Origin: Ctenosaura bakeri
Taxonomy: Eukaryota; Chordata; Lepidosauria; Squamata; Iguanidae
Assembly: GCA_948474755.1 (NCBI GenBank)
Contig: CAOLHI010003150.1
Span: 162,559 to 226,558 of the forward strand
DNA: 64,000 bases
Direction of reading: 5' to 3'
The notes under the pieces are model-generated. The model searched no databases. It was not told the DNA's origin and was given only the letters and a program-made list of their open reading frames with translations. Below are positions 10,843 to 22,131 of this stretch, piece after piece (positions within the stretch are counted from its first letter, which is position 1; each line of letters starts with the position of its first letter). The position numbers and the translations under genes were made by a program.

Positions 10843-10959
10843 GGACTTCTCTGCACTATGCTGTTATAGTGCTATTATTCTACTTCCGACATCTTGTGGA
10901 ATTCTGGAGTTGTAGTTTGCTGAGGCCAAAGAGCTCTCTGGCTGAGAATTCTAATGGCC
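10843..10959. mobile_element. Family A MITE, deleted
   Basis: A left arm ('ggacttctctgcactatgct', 'gctattattctacttccgac') and spacer ('gagctctctggctgagaatt') run to an abrupt ATGGCC. Most of the right arm is missing. It interrupts or abuts the reversed CR1 fragment. Confidence 0.65.
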
Positions 10960-11710
10960 TGAATAAGACTTAAACCAGACAAGGCCTGCCCAGTGCAGAA
11001 TACAGTGGGATATTACTTCCCTTGACTGGGACTGTCAAGATGACCAGCTGAAAAAAAAAAAAAAAGTCAACTGCTCCAAGAAAAAAATCAGCACTCCCCC
11101 CCCCAAAGCAGCACTAATAGCAAAAATGTTGCATTTTGAGCAAATCATTGTATTGTATTTTACATAAAGATACTGTATTTTTCACAGGGGACCATAAGAA
11201 TTTTCATCAAAAAGCTCCCAAAATGTGATAAATCATAGAAACATTTTAAATTTTTCATTCTTGTGAAAAAAGAAAAGAAAAAAAGTGAAGATTTTCTTCC
11301 CTGGGTGAAGAGAGAAATGGAATAGCATCTGAGAGTTATTACTGCTGAGAGCAGCTGTATGAAATATATATTGAGGCATGCATCTGCTTATTTAGCATAT
11401 GAAAGCAAAATCTTTCTTTTACATAGGCTCTTTATGAATTTAAAATTTGTATCCCCCTGAAAAAAAAAAACTTGTAACACTTAATTTCATCAGACTCCTG
11501 AGGGTAAAAGATAACATACATTCATTTAATCGCATGCAACAGCTGAACCATAATGAACAGTATCCCTACCCCACCAAAAATGTATAGGGATAGTAATTTT
11601 GTAATTTCACAAGTAAACAACAAAGTTAGTGCAGCATTGTGGTTAAAGGTGCAAATAAAGAAGTGCCTTGTTCAAGGTTATTGCTCAGCTATGACTGATT
11701 CATTTTCTCT
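10960..11710. other. Unassigned AT-rich sequence
   Basis: Homopolymer A and C runs occur near 11052, 11096 and 11460. There is no gene and no recognised repeat. Confidence 0.45.
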
Positions 11711-11870
11711 CCCCATTTTCAACATCTTGTGGAGTTCTGGGGTTTCTAGTTTCCTGAGGCCAAAGACCCCTTTGGCTGAGAATTCTAAATCCCCCCCCCA
11801 AACTGCAAACCCCAGGATTCCATAGGATGTTGAAACTGGAACAATTATAACAGGGTAGTTCGGAAAGACC
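11711..11870. mobile_element. Family A MITE, left end lost
   Basis: It has 'ccccattttcaacatcttg', 'ttctggggtttctagtttcc', a C-run spacer and 'aactgcaaaccccaggattc', ending CGGAAAGACC followed by CTTA. The left terminal 40 bp or so is degraded. Confidence 0.65.
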
Positions 11871-11879
11871 CTTAGTCAC

Positions 11880-12769
11880 TCTTTGAGCGATGGAAATCAG
11901 TGAGATTTAAGCTAGTCATGACTAACTTAAGTCTGATTGCTTTCAATCAGTCAAACCATGACTAAATTTGAATCTAACCCAAGTGTGGGTATTGTGAGCT
12001 CTTCTGGGAAATGTGGCCCAAAAACTATTGTTTGCATAGCGATGGTCCCACTAAATTTAAAGGGGCTTACTTCCAAGGAAACAAGTACAGGTCTACAGTG
12101 GCATCAATACATTTCTGAATATTTGACTAGGAAGTAGACAGTGCTAAATAAATATCTGTGGGGCAGGGGGACTCTTTGGAGTCATGCCTGGAATGTGAGG
12201 CAAGTAGGCAACCATCTGGTTTTCAACTATTGTATTGTGATACCATAATGTAAGAAACCAGCCAAGTTGATCAATGTTGCTAACATGCTGTTTCCAGATG
12301 CCCCACAATCCCAAATTTCTCTCCTCTAAATTAGGGATGTAAATTTTGATGGATTTGGAAGGGCAGTCTCAGTTAAAGTAGTGGAGAAAAAATACTCTTC
12401 ATCTAAAGAATTCACATATTTTTGAAGCCTACGGGATGTTTCAGGGAAATAAAGCATTGATAAAACAATGCATCAATTTTAAATTGTGAGTGACTAAAAA
12501 TGTGCAAGAGCTCCAGCACATGCACTTTAGTCAATAGAGGGAAATACATCCATCTGAAAAAAAAAAAAGTGTCAATAAGTACTGACATTAGGGGGGAAAT
12601 GAATAAATATTCATAAAAGTATATAAAAATTTCAATGGATTAAAAGCCCAAAGTCTCGCAACTGGATCTGAAACAAGGCTGGGTAGAATATGCAGGAGGG
12701 ACTGCATTTCTTCCAGTTCCAGTTGTGTTTTCTTTCCATCCTTTTTCATATCAAGTGTAACAAAATTAA
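11880..12769. other. Unassigned sequence
   Basis: No gene. A 'tagggatgtaaatttt' at 12334 resembles an hAT terminal motif, but I see no partner end. The frame at 12588-13016 on the minus strand is half random flank and half transposon cargo. Confidence 0.4.
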
Positions 12770-13155
12770 GGGCCATTTCCGCATGACAATGCTCTTCTGC
12801 ATTGTAGTGCTGCAACCCTGGGTCTGGAAGGAAGCATGTTAGCAATGCTCCCCTTTGCACTTGCTCAGTCCATGCAGATGGGAGTGCAATGGTGCCACCT
12901 CTTCCTTCCACAGTGCAGCCGGGCACTTTCCATTTCTGTGCTATGGAAGGAAGTGTCACTATTGTGCTTCTGTGGCTTCTACATAGCCAGGAGCGGTGGG
13001 AGCGCCTCACAATCACAGACGCAGAACTGATTTTTTCTATTTTGCTTGGGGATGGGATGGCAGTGAGCTGGCGATGACATCATGCGAAAGCACAACCTGC
13101 CAACCACTGCTATCCTGTCCCAGAAGTGGCACAGCCCCATCATGTGGAAATGGCC
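12770..13155. mobile_element. Harbinger-type non-autonomous element, family D
   Basis: This is a 386-bp element. The left end is GGGCCATTTCCGCATGAC and the right end is ATCATGTGGAAATGGCC. A TAA target duplication lies at 12767-12769 and 13156-13158. The interior is unlike families A, B and C. The short open frames within are cargo. Confidence 0.75.
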
Positions 13156-13158
13156 TAA

Positions 13159-13334
13159 GACTCAGAGAATATTGACATTTTTCCTCTGAATGCACTTTAG
13201 TCTGTCAATGTCTTTCTTAGCACATAAAGTCCAGACATAGGCACAATACTCTCATGCCCATCTGATTTTTGCTTTGTGAAAATGTCTGTAAGGTTTTCTC
13301 ATCTTATAGTCTTAAGTCTGGAGTGGGAATCACG
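13159..13334. other. Unassigned sequence
   Basis: Nothing recognisable. It may include a decayed LINE piece near 13190-13300. Confidence 0.3.
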
Positions 13335-13450
13335 ATAGTCTCCAGATGCTCCTGAACTACAGCTCTGTGCAGGCCTAAGCAGTATAACCGATGGCAAGGA
13401 AAACTGGGAGTTGCAGTCCAAAAGCAGTTGGAGGGGCTGACAATTCCCTC
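13335..13450. mobile_element. Short hAT-like MITE
   Basis: Imperfect inverted arms: 'ctccagatgctcctgaacta' on the left and 'gggagttgcagtccaaaagc' with 'agttggaggggctgaca' on the right. This is the same short family as 28938, 37076 and 44367. Confidence 0.5.
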
Positions 13451-15334
13451 TCCTGTCCTAAATAGGCTGAAATACTATTTGACTCAATTGTGCTATGTGG
13501 CTTGGCTTCTATTCTCAAATTCCTCTTCCTGGCAAATTTCTCCCAGATGGCCCCAAGTCAGCTTTTCATGAGGTTAAAGTGGGTAATTGTCAGAGGATGC
13601 AATTCAGATTCCTTATACACTGACAACTCTGATCTTCAGAGTAGCTTCTGGGCTGCTGGAGGGGTCCAGGGTGGGATTAATAACACAATCAAAGTGAAAA
13701 ATGATTTTCCTCTCTCTGCTCTGCAGATTCTGAGCCAGAGCGGGTAGTATCTTTTCCTTACACCTTCTGCATGATGTTTCTGATTTCCCACTTGGACCCG
13801 TAGTGCATTTAACACAACTTGTGATTTATTCCATGTCTGATAAACAACACTTTAGGGCAATTTATTGCAAAGAATAACCCAGCCCTTCCTGACTTTCTCT
13901 CTTGGGAGCTGTGCCTAAGTAAAGAGGGAATCTAAGCTGGCATTTGTGTTTCATAGCAGAATTGTCTTTCCAGTTATATCGGCAGTTTGCTGTATCAGAT
14001 CTGGAAGAACACAAAGCCTTTGATTGTCTGGCTCACACCCCAACACTCTGGAATAAATTTATGCCTTCTTTCAAGACAGAAAAGTAATTTGGTTTATGGT
14101 TCACTATTGTAATGTTCAGCATTTGTAACAAAATGCAGTAGTGAATTTCATTAAGGCTCAGCTTCCAGAACTCACTGGTATAACTCTCTGAGTTGGGAAT
14201 TTGGACATTAAAACAAGAGAGCCAAGTTTTTCTCATGCTTCCAAGGATATCACCAAGTTACAAGCTCTCACTTGATTAGAAATATTTAATTTCCCATGCC
14301 AGAATGAGGCCATACTCTTCTCCACTTATCTGGAAGAGTATCCCATTTAACGCAGCAGGATATTCTAAGTAAAAAGCAGGAGATCAGGCTGTGAAATAGC
14401 TATGAACTAGAGTTATGTAATGGATATTGGTCTTAATGATAGGAAGAATCAACAGTCAGCAATTATAATTACCAAAACAATTGTTAATTGACTAACAGAT
14501 TTCCATTTTCCCTCTTTATCTTCTGGGTGTCTTGGGTACTACTGCAATGGCATAACTGTAGGTATTGGGAATCCTGGAAATGCATACTCCCCAAAACTTG
14601 ACAGATGAAAACCAGGACAAGTCTATTCAAGCAACATCAGAGTGTGGTTAAAATAACAAAAGTATTACTAAGGAAGAAAAGACAAGTTGGAAGAGGCTGC
14701 AGCAGTTAACTTTTGCCTGGGGTGACTGGGAAAGGCAACTTCCACCCCTTCCTCTCCTCTCTCCCTGTTGAATTAATTGAATGCAAAGTACTCTTGCCCT
14801 TGGAACTCTGTTTGCAGCCACTGCAGTACTCTGAGGACAAGGAGGAAAAGTGGGAAGAAGAGAGATAAAATAGAATATTTTAAAAGCAGCTGAAAAAGTG
14901 GGATGGCAGAGGGTTAATGTCTCCTCCAGATTGGGAAAGAGGTATGGAAGTGGAGGAAGGCATACAAATATAATTTTTCAAGTGAATCCTTGAGGTCCCT
15001 GGCATCTGGGGTACTGCTATTGCAGTGTTCAGTATGGCAAGGTGGGATTAGATTACAATCCAAGGCAAAGAGGAAAACTTGAGGGGAATGGACCTAACTT
15101 CATAGAGGAAGTGTCATCAATAATGAACTCTATGAGACCAAGCAATGGAACCTTAATCCTGGCGAGACAGAAATGCTCTGAGTTGGCTGAAAAGTAGAGT
15201 GAGGAATAGGGACTCGGCCTGTACTGGATGGGGTCAAATTTGGTGAAACTATTTGGGATGGCCTGACTTAGATTATAGGCTATGTAGTATACACGATTTT
15301 CACTTGGGATAATCTGGGGACACCCTATTTTTTA
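13451..15334. other. Repeat-poor unassigned sequence
   Basis: No gene is supported. The notable item is a segment at about 13805-13852 whose reverse complement recurs at 26218-26266 (see findings). Runs of purine-rich DNA occur at 14660-14960. Confidence 0.45.
13805..13852 (-). repeat. Unclassified shared segment, copy 1
   Basis: 'cttgtgatttattccatgtc' then 'tgataaacaacactttag' is, reversed, nearly identical to 26218-26266. No flanking inverted repeats are evident. Confidence 0.65.
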
Positions 15335-15583
15335 AAAATATATTTTTTATTTATTTATTTGTATCCCGCCTCTCCATATGGATCGAGGTGGCGAACAACT
15401 TACAAATAGCATGTATTTCAAAACATTTCTATGCATGCCCCCAACAAGCTGGGTACTCATTTTACCAACCTGCGAAAGGATGGAAGGCTGAGTCAACCTT
15501 GGAGCCGGGCAGGATCAAACTCACAACCTTGTGGCTTGCAGTACTGGCATTTAACCACTGTGCCACCAGGGCTTATTTGTGCC
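15335..15583 (-). repeat. tRNA-derived SINE with L2-type tail, reversed
   Basis: On the minus strand the head is GCCCTGGTGGCACAGTGG (A-box-like), then 'gtgagtttgatcctg' (B-box-like), then a body, ending in a tail with AAATAAATAAATAAAAAA. This family is distinct from the SINE at 57318. Confidence 0.65.
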
Positions 15584-15599
15584 AAATAATGTGGCAAGC

Positions 15600-16782
15600 C
15601 AAAAATTTCAATGAGCTGAATTTTTTTTTTTAAAAAAAAACCTTTTAAAAAATCTTCACTAACAATAACAATACAGTGGAAATTTCTGACTGTTTATTTG
15701 TTACAGCATCACATATAAACAGTTGAATTTTGAAAGGATATGTCCAAATTATGAAGATACTCGCAAATCCAGGTTTCTTCTAGCCAGAATTTCTCAACAT
15801 GTGAGAAACATGTTTCTGGACAATTTTTCAAATATGTTCAAATATTAGTTCTGTCCATAAAGCTAAGTGGAACACTCCATATCCATTGGTAGGAGCTTGG
15901 GGAGCACAACCCACATTTTTTTTAAAAAAAAAATTAGGTCATGCAGATTTTGATTAGTTAGATTGATTTTGATTAATTTCATTCCCCCCCCCTCAGTTTC
16001 ATTCATGCAAACTAGTGTGTTTGATAGCTGATCAGGAAATATGCACCCTTTCAAGGGCAACTGAGATTAATGCGCTCTATGAGGATCTAAAAAGACAATA
16101 GGGCAGTTGAAACTGATCAGTAATTAACAATGGTTAATGACTTTCCTGAGCAATGCCAGGTACTACAGGTGATATGAGATAATCACTAGTTACAGTTTTG
16201 GTAGGAATGTACCCATTTGCCAGAGAGATCTACCAGATATGGATAATAGAAGACCAGGAAAGTGAGGGGTATATGCGAATAGAAATGAATAGAAAACAGG
16301 ATGGATTACCAGGTTACCATCCTGCCCAGAACACAGCAGAAACAGAATCTGCTCTTGCCATCATGATTGAGAGGGGCACTCTTGCTTTACCTTGCCAAAA
16401 AAATGTATCCCTAAGATGACTCCTCTTTATGTTGGTAAATTGTATGAGTAGCTTTTCTTTTCACTTAACCAGCTATTGATTTATAACAAAGTGTCTTAAA
16501 AGCCATCTGCTTGCCTACCTGAAATATCTCCGTCAGCATTTAATGTGGTACGTATTGCTTTTCCCTGACACAGTCCCCTTGGGTTCTCTTACTCTTCTCA
16601 GTCAGCCTCCTTTTCTTTCTGGACTGCTATCGGATTTCTCCGGGAACAATGACGGCTCCAGCTTGCAGGCCCGCATCCAATCTGTAGCTCTCACAGAAGG
16701 TGGAGGAGAATTGTGTCAAACAAAACATGGAATATTTAACCCTTTTATCCAACTCCCTTGCCCCTGTACCCCAGAACTTGTC
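15600..16782. other. Unassigned AT-rich sequence
   Basis: T/A homopolymer runs occur at 15620-15640 and 15918-15933. The 105-codon frame at 16543-16860 has no recognisable domain. A weak acceptor-like pyrimidine stretch near 16590 is not enough to call an exon. Confidence 0.4.
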
Positions 16783-17095
16783 AGATTACTTTTTAAAAGT
16801 AATTTCTTATGTAATTTCTTAGATACGGCTCCCCAAAATAACACATTATTGCTAATGTAACAAAATTTTAAAGTGAATTATGTAAAAAAATATCATGAGA
16901 AGAAAGAGACACAAACCTTAGCAAGTTCCATACAAAAAGCATTTAAAAGGGTCTAAATTCCCTTTAAAGGTAACTACAAAGTAACTAGAAACATTATGAT
17001 CTACTTCCACAATTACTGGCATTTTTTCTCATCACATTACTTTAGAAATCTAACTTTGTTACACCCTCATTTCTAAAAAGGTATAATTTGTTACA
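16783..17095. mobile_element. Possible TAACT-rich hAT-like element
   Basis: 'attactttttaaaagtaatt' near the left and repeated 'gtaactacaaagtaacta' with 'ttactttagaaatctaactt' towards the right give a loose inverted organisation typical of short hAT elements. No clean ends or target duplication are seen. Confidence 0.3.
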
Positions 17096-17106
17096 GGTAA
17101 CTAAGA

Positions 17107-17345
17107 TTGCATCTGCACTGCATTGTTATAGTGGATTGATGCCACTTTAATTATCATGTCTCCATCCTAGGGAATTCTGGAATTTGTACTTTGCTAAGGG
17201 ACTTAGCATTCTGTTCTGAAGTCCACTATAGCTCTTTGGCAAAAGATTCTATCTTACTGCAAAACTACAAATCCCAGGCTTTCATAGCATAGAGCCATAA
17301 AGTTAAAGTGGTACCCAGCTGCTACAGCTACATAATGCAGCTACT
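17107..17345. mobile_element. Older relative of the family A MITE
   Basis: Left 'gcatctgcactgcattgtta' and right 'acagctacataatgcag' are inverted. Inside are 'gggaattctggaatttgtac' and 'aactacaaatcccaggct'. It has the same architecture as family A but is diverged, with 'gccactttaattatcatg' as its core. Confidence 0.5.
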
Positions 17346-17349
17346 TTAA

Positions 17350-18180
17350 AAACTGCATGTAACTTGTGACTTCCAGTTTCTGCTTCCACACCAGCCAGTG
17401 ATCCAGATGAAAGCTTGCTGTGTCATAGAGAAAAGCAGCTGGGGGTGGGGGGAAGCAGCAGATGAAAGACAAAAATCACGATAAGATGCAGGACAGGAAG
17501 AATCTCTTTCTTGCTTCCTGCTTCTCAACCACAAATTGCTATCCATCCAGCCCTATTATTTTGCAGCTAGTCAGATTTCCTGAACAGGTCTACTGCTGAG
17601 GTGGAGCTGTGGGAGGTGAAGATGAGTGTACAACCATCCAAATAAGAGTTCTGCCACTCTCTGGATGAAATTTGCCTCTGGTCCCCAAATTTGCAGAATC
17701 GCAAAGACTAAGGCATTAAAAATCTAGAACTCTTATATTTCCTGTATTCTCATTCCTTTGGGAACTTTTTCTGCCCTTTTCTTTGGACACGTGTACAGTA
17801 TTTGTAAATGCTCAAATTAAGTTTTAATTTACAACAGTGCTTACAAGTCTGGAGATTGAAGGGAAATTTAATTGAGAGGGGCAGAATTGTTACGGGCAAT
17901 AGCTTCATCTCCCCTCCCACATCGTCACACTCCTCATCTCCTGTTGAACAGGTAGATGTAGTCTGAGATGGTAGCTGTGATGGAGCCCCTATCCAAGCTT
18001 GGTCCTGCAGTTTCAACCCTGGGGCTTGTATGATTCACCTTGACCTTTTACTCTCAAGATCCCTCTCTGGATCTGGTTCTTGGGCATCAAGCTGACCACT
18101 ATTCTGAAAAAGTGGCAGTGCTAATCAAGGTGACAAGCATGACTTGTACTCACAATGTTTTTTTTTTAAATGAAAACAGA
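17350..18180. other. Unassigned sequence
   Basis: No gene or recognised repeat. Short frames on the minus strand lack domains. Confidence 0.4.
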
Positions 18181-18199
18181 CACAGTTGTAGAAAGTAAA

Positions 18200-19015
18200 A
18201 CTATTAAGGATTTATTATATAACAGATTTGCCGCCCAACCCACGAAATAACGAGACCACAGACAGAGCTTGGGTTGAACTAGGGCAATTTATTAATATGC
18301 CTATTTAACAAGGGTTGAACTTAAACTTAAATTTCAACTTGCTCATGAACTTGAACTTGCAAAGACCTGAGGGGAAAGAACAGGGGGGGTATACAGCATC
18401 CTCAGACTAGGGTCAAGAGGCCACTCCCGACCATCTCCCCTAGCCCATTGGGCGAAATACCGGGCCCCAAAGCCAACCGCTAAAGTTGCCTGATGGCTTT
18501 GGCCAGCCCTTATCTGGAAGGCAAGCCCTGAGGCCCACCCCCCGCTGCGCAGCAAGTGGGGTGATCCCAGGGCCCTCCCCAAGGATATGATTTATCCTAC
18601 ACCCCACAATGGGGGATGCCATAGGTACACGCCAAACCTAAATCCCCCCCCGCCGGCCTGCCTAGTTATAACAGTGACAGCGTATTTAATGCTGACTTCA
18701 GACACCACCCTGTGAAGCCAATTACCCCACCTTAGGTGCAGTGTAGGGTAGGCGAAAAAACCCCCCGTGGAAAAAGGGGGGAAAAATTCCTACCCAGCCC
18801 CAAAGGGACCAGCTGTCTTACACTGAAACCATCAGGTGGGCGGGTGGGTGCCTGTCTTGCCGAGAATGGCCGCCGGGGAGGAGACGCAGGCCCAAAACTC
18901 CTGAGCCCCGCCCCCTCTCTTCCCGACGGCCAATTCCCGCGCGGTCTCGCATCGCAGGAGGGTGGCAAAGGCCGTCCCCCCCCGCCATCGCTAGCTCGGC
19001 GTTTGGGGACGAAAA
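18200..19015 (-). other. GC/CpG-rich unit, possible retroelement fragment
   Basis: This stretch stands out from its AT-rich surroundings. I count about 19 CpG in 18841-19020. Read on the minus strand it has a CpG-rich start, then C/G-rich sequence, then an AATAAA at 18293-18288 followed by 'gctctgtctgtggtctcgtt'. A CpG-rich promoter-like start and a poly(A) signal about 700 bp downstream would fit an LTR or other retroelement fragment. I recognise no protein in it. A host CpG island is the alternative. Confidence 0.4.
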
Positions 19016-20297
19016 ACATGGATGTCTTGAACTGTGTGCACATTCCCAAATCCTCAAACCATTATTCAGATCTTATTAATTCTTCTCTTCTCAACTGTCC
19101 TTCATTCTATTTCTGAGTGCCCTAATTCTATTTCATCCTGCCTTTCTTTCTTCAGACAAGCCTCTAGGTTGTTCTCCATAGGTCGTCTTCATAGCATTCT
19201 GAAGGCTTTGATTAGCTGACTCTATATAGGCTTGCCCAGCTTTTGCTTCACATTTGCCTTTTGGTTTTGTAGATCTAGCAGAAGATCAACTCTTTGTTCA
19301 GATGTCTCCATGTTTCTCTGTTTCTCTGTTTCCTTTGTCACACCTTTGATATTCTCCCAACCTGCATTGCTGCTCCTAGAAGAACATGAAGATCTCTTGC
19401 TAACCATTTCCCCCTATGATAGAACTTCCCATGCATGTGAATGCTAAGCTCTCACATGAGTCACATAACCTTTCTGTTGCCTGTATTTATCCAAATATAT
19501 GGGTGTTTTTTAGAAGAGGCAGGGATGCAGTTTCTACACAATTTTTAAAATTTCAACAATCTCATAGCATAGAGAAGACGTGAGGTTGACTGAGGTATTC
19601 TGTACTTCTGAATACATTTGTATTTCGGCTCCATCTGCAAATACCAATTTCCTGGACTCTGCTTGCATTTTCCTAGGTGATAAGATAAAAGGTTAGCAGT
19701 TTATGCTTCCCACAGGGCAGTGAGGATGATTTGGAGAATAATTAAAAGCAGACTGAGCAGATTTGTCAGGCTTTACTATCTAGTGAGGTATGGAAGTTTC
19801 TGAGTATTTTCTTTTTCTGCTTCTCCTAAAGAAACACCCTTGTAGCATATCTTGTGAGCTGAGGAACTTATTTTCAAATAAAATGAAATAAATGTGCGTG
19901 TAAATTTATTTCACACATCTCCGTTAAGTGCCACTTCTTCTTTCTTTGCTTCCTTCTCCTTTTTGACATTTTAATCATTTTTTTTTTAACATCTAGTGGA
20001 ACCACATTTCTTTCTGTCTGTCTTGCTAGTGCTATTTCTGAGCAATCGGAAATATTCAAAACCATCAAGGAAAGTGCTTCATGCCCTTCACCTATTAGAA
20101 AAAAGCCGCTTGTAATTTGAGTCTAAGTGCTGATAAGGAAGTATAATTCAGAGTGAATTAAAACACATGCATACCAAGGAACCCTTTTCAAATTCCATAT
20201 GCTCCAGTCCTTCTCTTATTTCTAAAGAGAAGAATGGACAGGCTATAGACAGGCATTGCATTCATTTGGGGCTACAGTCTCTCATCATGGGACCCAA
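19016..20297. other. Unassigned sequence
   Basis: No gene or named repeat. The minus-strand frame at 19874-20068 is a lysine/arginine-rich translation of AT-rich DNA. Confidence 0.4.
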
Positions 20298-20440
20298 ATA
20301 GGGTTGTGCAACTGATTTTGCTGAACCCTACAGTGAGCTGGATCAATTTGGACCAGTTCTAAATCAGGTCAGATTGGTCTGGTTCATTTTTGAAGTTGAA
20401 GTGAAGTTGCAAAGTAGATAAGACTGATTTGGACAATGAC
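20298..20440. mobile_element. Possible hAT-like end
   Basis: 'tagggttgtgcaactga' followed by a GT-rich 'ggatcaatttggaccagttc' resembles lizard hAT termini. No matching 3' end was found. Confidence 0.25.
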
Positions 20441-20729
20441 CAGCAGGGAAAAATCCAGCTAGTATGTCCCTAACATGCCCATATGAAGAAAACACTGAGG
20501 TGGCATAATACAGAAGGGTAGGGGTGGAGTTTGCTCAATGACAACTCCAGTGTTCAATTTGGGCCAAAGATCTCACTAGGGCTCTCAAATCAAAATATTT
20601 ATTGTTTTTGAGTTACATATGCAGCTCTTTGGTCAATCGTTAGATTTGGCTGTTAGTAGCAGAACATAATTTTAAAGAGAAGTGGGGATGTTTTTTGACT
20701 CTTGATTATCATTTGAGTTTGGTCTCTGA

Positions 20730-20930
20730 GGTCCCTTCACATTACACAGTTATAATGTTATGATCCCAGTTTTACTGACATGGCAACATCCTGGTATTTC
20801 CAGTTTAGGGAATTCGCAGCCAGAGAGGTCTAGTACTTCTCCAAACTACAAAACCAGGAGTCCATAAGATGTTGCCATGACAATTAAAATGGAATCATAA
20901 CACTATAATTGTGTGAGTTTCTGTGCCTCT
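20730..20930. mobile_element. Family A-like MITE, diverged subfamily
   Basis: The arms pair 'cacagttataatgttatgat' with 'atcataacactataattgtg', and 'ggcaacatcctggtatttcc' with 'aggagtccataagatgttgc'. The spacer includes 'cgcagccagagaggtct'. The core differs from family A (an added 'cagttttactgaca'). Confidence 0.6.
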
Positions 20931-20934
20931 TTTG

Positions 20935-21494
20935 AGACCTTCTGTAGTGTAGGCTAATCCTGTTTACCTTTCTTGTTAATTTCTTAATTTGAGTTGTATG
21001 GATTTTTTCAATATATTCAGGTACAAATCCCACCAAATTCCAAGGCTTTTGCTAATTGGGATGAACTCTCTATGTGTTTCAGGCAGTGAAACCTGTCCCC
21101 CACCTTTCCAATTGACTCTAGTCATTGTTTGGTGTTTGGTTAGTATTGTTGTTACTACAGGATTAATGTATTGCCTCTTTCTCTTCTATTTCATTACTAC
21201 TTATTTATGTCTCATTTACATTTGTGTAAACATTACTACTATTGTATTCAATCATTAGTTTTACTTGACAAAGAGGCATCCCTTTAACTGTAACATGTGC
21301 TTGTAGGGACAGAGGAAGGCAGACTGGTTTGCCTTCACACACAATAAGACTGGTAATGGGCTGTTATTTTTGTGGGGCTTGGCGTCAGGTTGGGGGCGGT
21401 TGTAGAAGCAATGCATTCTCAGGAAGGGCCTAACCCTAAAGTTCAGAAGCAAGAAGAAAACAGCAGTAGCAGCAGCATAGAAGGCAGGCAGACT
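20935..21494. other. Unassigned AT-rich sequence
   Basis: The 89-codon frame at 20989-21258 translates to a hydrophobic peptide, but the DNA is T-rich and shows no start context or homology that I recognise. Confidence 0.4.
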
Positions 21495-21495
21495 G

Positions 21496-21653
21496 GACCC
21501 ATTTCTGCACTACACTCTTTTAGCGCAATTATTCCACTTTCAATATCCTATGGAATCTTGGGGTTTACAGTTTTGGAACTGCAAACCCCAGGATTCCATA
21601 GCATGTTGAAAGTGGAATAATTGCGCTATTAGAGTGCAGTGCGGAAATGTCCC
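21496..21653. mobile_element. Family A MITE, short palindromic form
   Basis: Arms 'atttctgcactacactcttt' and 'gagtgcagtgcggaaatg' with cores 'gcgcaattattccactttca' and its complement. There is almost no spacer, the centre being 'acagttttggaactgc'. The target duplication is unclear. Confidence 0.8.
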
Positions 21654-21659
21654 AAGTCA

Positions 21660-22130
21660 CCACAGAAAGTTGTTTGGGGCCACTTTGAGATGGGAGTGGC
21701 TGTCAGGATTGCTGTCTGCATTGACTGTAAGCAACAAATGAGCAGGGATAGACTGCTGAGGCATTGCAGCAGCACCACAGTCTGCTTTGGCATATTAAGA
21801 AGCAGTGTCAAGAAGTATTGCTGAGGTTGAAAAAAGTCCCAGCAATCAGTCTGCAAGAGGAAGACCCTTAAAACAGGAACACTGACTACAACTATCATCT
21901 CCCTGCCCCATAACAGCTTTAGGTAAGAAACCACAGGGGAGGTGAGAGAGCACAACTATTGGGCCATAACATGGACGCTTCCGAGGGTGGCTTACCAATG
22001 CCTTTGTGAAGGGAGGTGTTAGATGCCCAGGAAGTCTTTGATGTATTCTTTGGTGCAGTATTTTCAACACCGAATAATGTTTTAATATGCTGCCCTCCTG
22101 TTAAGGGACTACGCCTTCCTGGACAGGATG
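21660..22130. other. Unassigned sequence
   Basis: Opposing short frames but no domain and no repeat that I can name. Confidence 0.4.
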
Positions 22131-22131
22131 T

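Noticed and set aside
10545..10973. 142-codon plus-strand frame
   Set aside because: It is the antisense shadow of a CR1 fragment plus a MITE.
12588..13016. 142-codon minus-strand frame
   Set aside because: It joins flank and family D cargo, and no domain is visible.
16543..16860. Possible exon with a pyrimidine-rich acceptor near 16590
   Set aside because: No donor site with matching phase and no recognisable peptide. The evidence is too weak.
18732..19116. Overlapping frames of 105 and 126 codons in the CpG-rich region
   Set aside because: Open frames are expected in GC-rich DNA because stop codons are rare. Both strands are open and neither shows a domain.
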